A stretch of DNA of 10,566 nucleotides from contig JAFGQA010000112.1 in NCBI GenBank assembly GCA_016935885.1, positions 1-10,566 of the forward strand, written 5' to 3'. A program made the translations under genes and the position numbers. The notes under the pieces are model-generated. The model did not search any database, was not told where the DNA came from, and was given only the letters and a program-made list of their open reading frames with translations. Shown one piece after another: positions 5,870 through 10,566 of the stretch. Source of the DNA: Phycisphaerae bacterium (GTDB lineage Bacteria > Planctomycetota > Phycisphaerae > UBA1845 > UTPLA1). Numbering within the stretch: position 1 is the stretch's first letter; each line of letters opens with the position of its first letter.

Positions 5870-7597
5870 ATGGTGAACAAGGAACTGGCCAGGCTCTTCA
5901 ACGAGATCGCCGACTTGATGGAGATCAAAGGCGCCGACGCGTTCCGTATCAACAGCTACCGCCGGGCCGCTCGAGTCTTCAAGGACACCAACGCCGACCT
6001 CGCCGACCTCGCCCAACACGGCACGCTCACGAGCCTTTCCGGAGTCGGCAAGGGAACCGCCCAGCGCGTTGCACAGTACCTCGCCGAGGGCAAGATCGAC
6101 GTTCATCAAGAGCTGCTACAGACGATACCCCCCGGCCTACCCGCCCTGCTCACTATCCCAGGCCTGGGACCCAAGAAGATCGCGCTGATGTGGAGAGAGG
6201 CAGGCGTCGAATCCCTGGATGGGTTGGAGGCCGCCATCGAGGCCGGCAAGCTTGAAGACCTCCCCGGCATGGGTGCCAAGACCGTCGAGAAGATCCGGCA
6301 AGGCATGGCGTTCCTCGCCAAGTCGAGCGGACGGACCCCGATCGGGCTGGCGCTGCCAGTCGCGCGAACCCTCGCCGAGGCCGTCGAGGCAATGCCGGAC
6401 GTCGAGGCCGTGTCCCTGGCGGGATCGCTTCGCCGCGGACGGGAGACCGTCGGCGATGTCGATATCCTCTGCGGCAGCCCCGCGGGCAAGAAGGTCGTCA
6501 AAGCGTTTACCGCCAGACCCGAGGTGAGACAGGTCCTTGCGGACGGCGACACCAAGGGTTCGGTACTCGTGGACCTGCCTAACGGCAACCCCCTTCAGGT
6601 CGACCTTCGCGTCGTGGCCGGCGAGTCCTACGGGGCCGCGCTCCAGTATTTCACTGGGTCGAAAGAACACAACGTCCGCCTTCGTGAGCTGGCCATCAAG
6701 AAGGGACTCAAGCTCAACGAATACGGCCTGTTCAAGGGCGACAGGCATGTCGCCGGCCGCACGGAGAAGGAAGTCTACGAACGCCTGGGATTGCCCCTAA
6801 TCCCGCCCGAGCTCAGAGAGGATCGAGGCGAGATCGAGGCAGGAAGCAAGCTCCCCAAGCTTGTCGAGCTGTCCGACATCCGTGGCGACCTTCATCTGCA
6901 CTCACCGGCAAGCGACGGTCATGACTCCATCGAAGACTTGGCCGAAACGGCCAAGAAGCTCGGCTACGACTATATCGCCATCACGGACCACTCGAAGAGC
7001 CAGACCATCGCCAACGGCCTGTCGATCGAGGCGATGCTCGAACACATCGAGTCGATCCGCAAGGCAAATATGTCTATTACAGGGATCGCAATACTCGCAT
7101 CAACAGAGGTGGACATCCTCTCCGATGGCAGCCTGGATTACCCTGACGAGTTGCTCGCCGAGTGCGACATCGTCATCGCGAGCATCCACAGCGGGCTTGG
7201 TCAGCCCCGAGCCAAGGCGACAGCCAGGACAATCAAAGCGATGGAATCGCCGCATGTCCATGTCATTGGACATCCCACAGGTCGGCTGCTCGGAAAACGC
7301 GAAGCCATGGACATCGACATCGCCGCAATCGTTCAAGCCGCCGTGGAGACAGGGACGGCCCTGGAGATTAATGCCTCCTGGCAGCGATTGGACCTCTGCG
7401 ATATCCATATCCACCTGGCCGTTGAGGCTGGTGCCACACTGGCAATCTCCACTGATGCCCATAATAACACGCAAATGTCCGAAATGATGCCTTATGGGGT
7501 GTCGGTTGCCCGGCGAGGCTGGGCTACCCGTAAGCACATCCTGAACTCCCAGGCCCTGGCAAGTATCCACCGCTTCGTGGAAGCCAAACGGACATAG
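5870..7597 (+). CDS. polX: DNA polymerase/3'-5' exonuclease PolX
   Basis: This 575-residue protein is a full-length bacterial family X polymerase, a gap-filling repair enzyme with an attached nuclease. The N-terminal 8-kDa-like and helix-hairpin-helix regions include [16 protein letters not shown] (~56-71), IPGLGPKKI and [12 protein letters not shown]. The nucleotidyltransferase site is [15 protein letters not shown] (185-199) with Asp196, Asp198 and Asp245 (PLQVDLRV); YFTGS at 260-264 is the usual nucleotide-pocket motif. The PHP domain occupies ~335-575 with its metal ligands: [11 protein letters not shown] (His342, His344, Asp349), TDH (His374), TEVDI (Glu413), ASIHSGL (His440), VIGHPTGR (His468) and STDAHN (Asp529, His531). 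All key residues appear intact. The ATG at 5870 was chosen for the promoter spacing and the standard N-terminus [15 protein letters not shown]. It likely acts in base-excision repair. Confidence 0.96.
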   Translation: MVNKELARLFNEIADLMEIKGADAFRINSYRRAARVFKDTNADLADLAQHGTLTSLSGVGKGTAQRVAQYLAEGKIDVHQELLQTIPPGLPALLTIPGLGPKKIALMWREAGVESLDGLEAAIEAGKLEDLPGMGAKTVEKIRQGMAFLAKSSGRTPIGLALPVARTLAEAVEAMPDVEAVSLAGSLRRGRETVGDVDILCGSPAGKKVVKAFTARPEVRQVLADGDTKGSVLVDLPNGNPLQVDLRVVAGESYGAALQYFTGSKEHNVRLRELAIKKGLKLNEYGLFKGDRHVAGRTEKEVYERLGLPLIPPELREDRGEIEAGSKLPKLVELSDIRGDLHLHSPASDGHDSIEDLAETAKKLGYDYIAITDHSKSQTIANGLSIEAMLEHIESIRKANMSITGIAILASTEVDILSDGSLDYPDELLAECDIVIASIHSGLGQPRAKATARTIKAMESPHVHVIGHPTGRLLGKREAMDIDIAAIVQAAVETGTALEINASWQRLDLCDIHIHLAVEAGATLAISTDAHNNTQMSEMMPYGVSVARRGWATRKHILNSQALASIHRFVEAKRT

Positions 7598-7692
7598 GAC
7601 ATTAGATGCCCGCATCAGACGTGAACGGACTCCGCAACCAACCGTGAAAGGATTAGTAGTCCAAATACGTTCCGGTAGCCATTACCATCTGG

Positions 7693-7728
7693 TACAATGT
7701 CCCCAGGCAATCATGTAGATTGACCTGG
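7693..7728 (+). promoter_or_regulatory. Candidate promoter with a stem-loop at the predicted RNA 5' end
   Basis: TACAAT at 7693-7698 is a good -10 box; only a poor -35 (TTCCGG) lies 17 bp upstream. The predicted transcript start (~7704) coincides with a hairpin: CCAGGCAATC (7703-7712), loop ATGTA, then GATTG-A-CCTGG (7718-7728), ten pairs with one bulged A. No coding frame with a credible start follows, so a small RNA or long leader is possible. The spacer 7598-8154 is less GC-rich than its surroundings; besides this it holds the repeat at 7827 and the Rrf2 leader, and I see no gene in it. Confidence 0.35.
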
Positions 7729-7826
7729 TGATGTCGGTATCCGTTAAGGGGAAAACACTTGGGGCAACTCACCGGATGTCCATGGCGAGACAACCGATGA
7801 TCCTGACGGCTTGTGACGTCCCAATG

Positions 7827-7853
7827 ATGCACAATGATGCACAATAATGTGCA
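7827..7853. repeat. Three 10-bp phased repeat units (ATGCACA core) with an inverted repeat
   Basis: ATGCACA at 7827-7833 and 7837-7843 are exact copies 10 bp apart, and a diverged third unit ATGTGCA lies at 7847-7853 in the same phase. The second and third units contain a perfect inverted repeat, TGCACA (7838-7843) and TGTGCA (7848-7853) around ATAA. The array is about 180 bp upstream of the Rrf2 -10 box. It matches the period and core of the array at 1241-1270 read on the other strand (ATGCACC units). A regulator site is a reasonable guess. Confidence 0.5.
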
Positions 7854-8032
7854 ACCTGCCAATGCATGGATCAGATTTCGCGAACCTAAGCGGATGATCA
7901 GTGTTGTAAAGCATTGATATTGCTCCTATTTTGTTTGTCATGGAAACACCATCCATTGGCACACTAGTTGCCCTTAACATTCTCATCGGGATCCGACAGG
8001 AAGCCGAAGCGACATTCCGCATCGAGGTGGCC

Positions 8033-8038
8033 TATAAT
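8033..8038 (+). promoter_or_regulatory. Consensus -10 box upstream of the Rrf2 gene
   Basis: A perfect TATAAT lies at 8033-8038 without a clear -35. The transcript would begin near 8045, which is an ATG six bases after the box. That ATG opens a 25-codon frame (MRANADGSRTHGPEWAPVLT and five more residues) ending at 8122, 32 bp before the Rrf2 start. This would make a ~110-base leader for the Rrf2 mRNA. Confidence 0.45.
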
Positions 8039-8063
8039 CTTTCGATGCGAGCCAATGCCGATG

Positions 8064-8100
8064 GGTCCCGTACCCACGGACCGGAGTGGGCCCCGGTTTT
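8064..8100 (+). promoter_or_regulatory. Possible alternative hairpins in the Rrf2 leader
   Basis: Several mutually exclusive stems are possible: GGTCC (8064-8068) with GGACC (8078-8082); CCCAC (8073-8077) with GTGGG (8086-8090); and ACCGG (8080-8084) with CCGGT (8093-8097), which is followed by TTTG and looks like a weak intrinsic terminator. Competing stems before a regulator gene suggest attenuation, but each stem is only five pairs, so this is tentative. Confidence 0.3.
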
Positions 8101-8154
8101 GACGGCCTTGGAAGTTGAGTGAGTTGTCTCTGATTCAGGTGTTTAGGAGCAGGT

Positions 8155-8592
8155 ATGTTTCGTAACAAGGCATCAACCTATGCCGTACTGGCGGTGCTGG
8201 AAATTGCCAAGCGCCGAGAGGCAGGCGCGACGACGGGCATCCAGGCCGGGGAAATCGCGGAAGTCTACGGGCTTCCGACAGCCTACGCGGCCAAGGTGAT
8301 GAGCCAACTGGCTCGGTCTCGGATCCTCCGATCCGACCGAGGGCCCCGCGGCGGGTTCCAGTTGGTCCGTGACGCCAAGGAAATCACCATGCTAGAGGTC
8401 ATCGAGGCCGTCAATGGCATCATCGACGGTCGGCAGGATGCCGAGCAGAGCGGCGCCCCGGCAGAGATCCAGTCCGGGCTGTCCGATGTCTTCGGCGCCG
8501 CAACCGACAAGGTCCGCGAGGTCCTTGGCGCGATGACGATCGGCAAGTTTGTCGAGGGATACTGCAGATCCTCGGCCGGTGCGAATGCGTAA
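8155..8592 (+). CDS. Rrf2 family transcriptional regulator
   Basis: This 145-residue protein has the winged-helix pattern of the Rrf2 family: KASTYAVLAVLEIA at the start, then IQAGEIAEVYGLPTAYAAKVMSQLARSRILRSDRGPRGGFQLVRDAKEITMLEVIEAVNG, which includes the recognition helix and the RGPRGGFQL wing. Well-known members (IscR, NsrR, CymR, RirA) sense iron-sulfur status, nitric oxide or cysteine. The three central cysteines that hold the cluster in IscR and NsrR are absent; the only Cys is at the far C-terminus (EGYCRSS). It therefore probably does not bind a cluster in the usual way and may use a partner protein or small ligand. The ATG at 8155 has AGGAG about six bases upstream. Its target is unknown. 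Confidence 0.88.
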   Translation: MFRNKASTYAVLAVLEIAKRREAGATTGIQAGEIAEVYGLPTAYAAKVMSQLARSRILRSDRGPRGGFQLVRDAKEITMLEVIEAVNGIIDGRQDAEQSGAPAEIQSGLSDVFGAATDKVREVLGAMTIGKFVEGYCRSSAGANA

Positions 8593-8780
8593 GGGCGATG
8601 GGACCGTACGAAATCGCCGCTCCGTCGACCTGCCTAAGGGCATGGACCTCTGCGGCTTAGTCCCCAAATGGGATTGGCTGTTGGGTCTGGTGTCTCGGGT
8701 AAGGCTATGGTTGTCTGACGGGGCCTGATTCGTCCGCATTCGCGTTGTCGGCTGATACTGTCGAGTCGTACTACTCCTCG

Positions 8781-8813
8781 AGGGCGGAGCCGCTTCGCGA
8801 GCGGCTTCGCCCT
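8781..8813 (+). terminator. Strong GC-rich hairpin, possible terminator
   Basis: AGGGCGGAGCCGCT (8781-8794) pairs with AGCGGCTTCGCCCT (8800-8813) over 14 positions, one of them G-U, around the five-base loop TCGCG. It is followed by CCCCCTTTG rather than a true T-run. It lies 188 bp after the Rrf2 stop and ahead of the next gene, so it may end the Rrf2 transcript. A dispersed palindromic repeat is the alternative. The surrounding spacer (8593-8970) shows no clear gene or promoter. Confidence 0.45.
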
Positions 8814-8970
8814 CCCCCTTTGCGCCAAACAACCGTCTCGCCGGCCCCGACGCCCGGGGCGAACCTAAATCCCTCGCCTCCTGACGCCGATGTAGATGGA
8901 TAGGCCGGCCTGCAGCCCGCGCATCAACACACCCGTGCGGCCGGCGTACCTGGGACGAAGCCATTGGGAC

Positions 8971-9711
8971 ATGGGGAGCAACCTGTTGAGAGATTCAGAT
9001 GCAGGGAGTGCGGCCTGGAATGACCGGATGTACCGGTCTCACCGCACCCCGTACGAAGGCCTCGCCGGCATCATCGAAGCCGCTCGACTCCGTCGCATAC
9101 GGAGGTGGTCTGAGCGGATGAGCCCAGCCCGCGCGCTGGATCTTGGCTGTGGAGAAGGCGTCCTGCTCAATACCTTCCCCCCCGACACCCGTGTGGTCGG
9201 CGTTGACATCAGCGGAGAGTCGCTGCAGCGCTGCAGGAAGCTCCATCCACGCCAATCTGTCCTGCAAGCGGACGCCTCCCAGAGACTGCCGTTTCCGGAC
9301 CAGGCCTTCGACCTCGTCGTTTGCACCGAGGTCCTCGAACACGTCACGCACCCCGCCAACGTAGTCTCCGAGATGTGGCGCGTCTGCGGCCCGAACGGAC
9401 GGGTCATCCTGACCGTGCCGATTGAGCGTCCAAAGCTCCTCGTCAAGCGGGCCTTGGGGCGACTGGGGCTGATGAGTCGGATCTTTCCCGGGATCGAATC
9501 GGGCTTCAGCGCCTGGCACCTGCAAGACTTCGATCTCCCATCGCTCCGCCGCCTACTTCGAGGGCGTTTCGAGATCCAGTCAAGACGGACAGTCTGGGGC
9601 CTTCACCGCTGCCTGCTCCTCAAACCCTACCACACCACCCAAGCAGTAGGTCGACTGTGCTCGAGTCCCCAAATGAGCCGGATTCCGGCGTCCGTCGGAG
9701 CCATCGGCTAA
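8971..9711 (+). CDS. Class I SAM-dependent methyltransferase
   Basis: The protein (246 residues from ATG 8971) has the methyltransferase core: motif I ALDLGCGEGVLL (55-66), the acidic strand-2 end VVGVDIS (Asp79), motif II/III LQADASQRLPFPDQAFDLVV (98-117), motif IV CTEVLEHVTHPANVVSEM, and RVCGPNGRVILTVP. The C-terminal part (HLQDFDLPSLRRLL) resembles the Methyltransf_11/23 families that act on small molecules, lipids or glycans. It has no zinc ribbon, unlike the methyltransferase at 2187-3125. The start is uncertain: ATG 8896 has no RBS; ATG 8971 has none clear; a TTG at 8986 has GGGGAG seven bases upstream; ATG 9028 is possible. All keep the catalytic core. Substrate unknown. Confidence 0.82.
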   Translation: MGSNLLRDSDAGSAAWNDRMYRSHRTPYEGLAGIIEAARLRRIRRWSERMSPARALDLGCGEGVLLNTFPPDTRVVGVDISGESLQRCRKLHPRQSVLQADASQRLPFPDQAFDLVVCTEVLEHVTHPANVVSEMWRVCGPNGRVILTVPIERPKLLVKRALGRLGLMSRIFPGIESGFSAWHLQDFDLPSLRRLLRGRFEIQSRRTVWGLHRCLLLKPYHTTQAVGRLCSSPQMSRIPASVGAIG

Positions 9712-9777
9712 CCGTGGGATGGGCGAGTCTCCCGCATTTACCATTCTCGGCAAACCCGGGGGCAGATGACCAACCGT

Positions 9778-9806
9778 TTGAATCCGCTAGACGTTGGAGT
9801 TATTCT
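9778..9806 (+). promoter_or_regulatory. Promoter of the Tat-exported isomerase-like gene
   Basis: TTGAAT (9778-9783), a 17-bp spacer and TATTCT (9801-9806) give a plausible sigma-70 promoter, with four of six matches in each box. The transcript would start near 9813. GGAG at 9863-9866 serves as Shine-Dalgarno nine bases before the ATG. Confidence 0.45.
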
Positions 9807-9875
9807 CATCCGGTGAGGCAACGGGAAGTCAGAAGCTTCCAGGCAACAATGGTGCCAATGTAGGAGTGGTCCGCT

Positions 9876-10566
9876 ATGGCCGGGATTCATGATACGACGC
9901 GGAGGAGCTTCCTTGCCCAAACGCTAGGCGTTGGGGCAGCGGCTCTCACGACGAATGCTCTTGCCGTAACTGGCGCCGAAAAGGGCTCCTCCGGGCCCGA
10001 CAAGCAGGGCGAATGGGAGATCGGCTGCTACACTCGCTCGTGGGACCAGCACGACTACCGCGTGGCACTGGACGCGATCGCCGAAGCCGGCTTCAAGCAT
10101 GCAGGGCTTATGACGACCAAGTCCAAATCACGGCTGGTCATCTCGACCGAAACGACCCCCGAGGAAGCTCACGGCGTCGCGGAGGAGCTCAAGAAGAGAG
10201 GACTGCGGGTCCCTTCGGTCTACGGAGGCGGAATACCCGTCCAACGCTCGACGAAGGAAGCCGTCGATGCGCTGAGGAAGCTCATCGACAACTGCGCCAT
10301 CGTCAAGGCCAAAACGCTCCTGATGGGCGGCGTCGGCAACCCGAAGCAACAGAAGCCCTACTACGAGGCGATCAAGGAATGCTGCGACTATGCCGCTGAG
10401 AAGCGGCTGGGCATCACTCTGAAGCCCCACGGAGGCCTGAACTCGACCGGGCCCCAGTGCCGTCAGAGGATCGAGGAAGTGGGGCACAAGAATTTCCGTC
10501 TCTGGTACGACCCCGGCAACATCTACTACTACTCCGACGGAAAGCTCAATCCCGCCGACGACGCTC
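9876..10566 (+). CDS. Tat-exported sugar phosphate isomerase/epimerase-type TIM-barrel protein (3' partial)
   Basis: The frame starts at ATG 9876 and runs off the window after 230 codons. The N-terminus is a twin-arginine signal: TTRRSFLAQTLGVGAAALTT (residues 7-26), so the folded protein, possibly with its metal bound, is sent across the membrane. Mature sequence opens WEIGCYTRSWDQHDYRVALDAIAEAGF, the first strand and helix of the xylose isomerase-like barrel (AP_endonuc_2 family). Later barrel motifs include AKTLLMGG, ITLKPHGG (His185) and LWYDPGNI (Asp212, Asn215), consistent with divalent-metal ligands. Planctomycetes carry many such exported copies, thought to handle sugars from polysaccharide breakdown. 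The exact substrate cannot be told, and the remainder lies outside the window. Confidence 0.88.
   Translation, partial: MAGIHDTTRRSFLAQTLGVGAAALTTNALAVTGAEKGSSGPDKQGEWEIGCYTRSWDQHDYRVALDAIAEAGFKHAGLMTTKSKSRLVISTETTPEEAHGVAEELKKRGLRVPSVYGGGIPVQRSTKEAVDALRKLIDNCAIVKAKTLLMGGVGNPKQQKPYYEAIKECCDYAAEKRLGITLKPHGGLNSTGPQCRQRIEEVGHKNFRLWYDPGNIYYYSDGKLNPADDA

Noticed and set aside
5813..6109. The N-terminal extension of the cysteine-cluster gene frame to 6109
   Set aside because: That part is antisense to polX, and the extended -10 promoter box lies just before ATG 5812.
7653..7862. A 69-codon minus-strand frame with a CPKC pair, possibly a small zinc protein
   Set aside because: It needs a TTG start without a ribosome site, its first residues come from the 10-bp repeats, its third-position GC is well below that of the real genes here, and the other strand has a promoter and hairpin here.
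7931..8122. A 63-codon plus-strand frame before the Rrf2 gene
   Set aside because: Neither the TTG at 7931 nor the ATG at 7940 has a ribosome site, and a perfect TATAAT promoter box lies within it. Only the last 25 codons, from ATG 8045, could be translated from that promoter.

Overview
The window is GC-rich bacterial DNA with short spacers, an ECF sigma/anti-sigma pair, a Tat-exported sugar isomerase-type TIM barrel, an N-terminal fragment of a PQQ-like beta-propeller protein, and genes whose -10 boxes sit 6-7 bases before the start codon. This mix fits a planctomycete-type genome (Planctomycetota, perhaps Phycisphaerae). That placement is an inference from gene content and style; no rRNA or other marker gene is present to confirm it.

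Layout, left to right. 1-264: C-terminal end of an unrecognised protein. 366-1044: a type II toxin-antitoxin operon (Phd/YefM-like antitoxin, then a PIN-domain VapC toxin) with a promoter and an operator-like inverted repeat. 1045-1446: a non-coding spacer holding a three-unit 10-bp repeat and the promoter for a DUF502 membrane protein (1447-2130). 4845 down to 2187, minus strand: a small membrane protein, an ECF sigma factor, its zinc-type anti-sigma factor, and a zinc-ribbon SAM methyltransferase that also seems to have its own leaderless promoter. 5062-5232: a truncated gene start, the first 56 codons of a secreted PQQ-like propeller protein. 5246-5812 (minus) and 5870-7597 (plus): a divergent pair, a YkgJ-type cysteine-cluster protein and DNA polymerase X, driven from a 57-bp spacer with back-to-back promoters. 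7598-8154: a long, less GC-rich spacer with a 5' stem-loop candidate, a second 10-bp phased repeat of the same kind, and the leader of an Rrf2-type regulator (8155-8592). 8781-8813: a strong hairpin. 8971-9711: a second SAM methyltransferase. 9876 to the right edge: a Tat-signal sugar phosphate isomerase/epimerase-type protein, cut by the window end.

Functional links. Two modules are clear: the toxin-antitoxin pair (11-nt overlap) and the sigma/anti-sigma pair (4-nt overlap, probably translationally coupled to the upstream membrane protein). PolX is a base-excision-repair type polymerase/exonuclease; its divergent cysteine-cluster neighbour may share regulation through the common spacer. The other genes look like independent units. 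No CRISPR array, tRNA, rRNA, prophage or intact insertion sequence was seen. I found no clear new multi-gene system. The items most worth a second look are the paired 10-bp phased repeats, the leaderless promoter geometry, the structured leader before the Rrf2 gene, and the truncated propeller gene.
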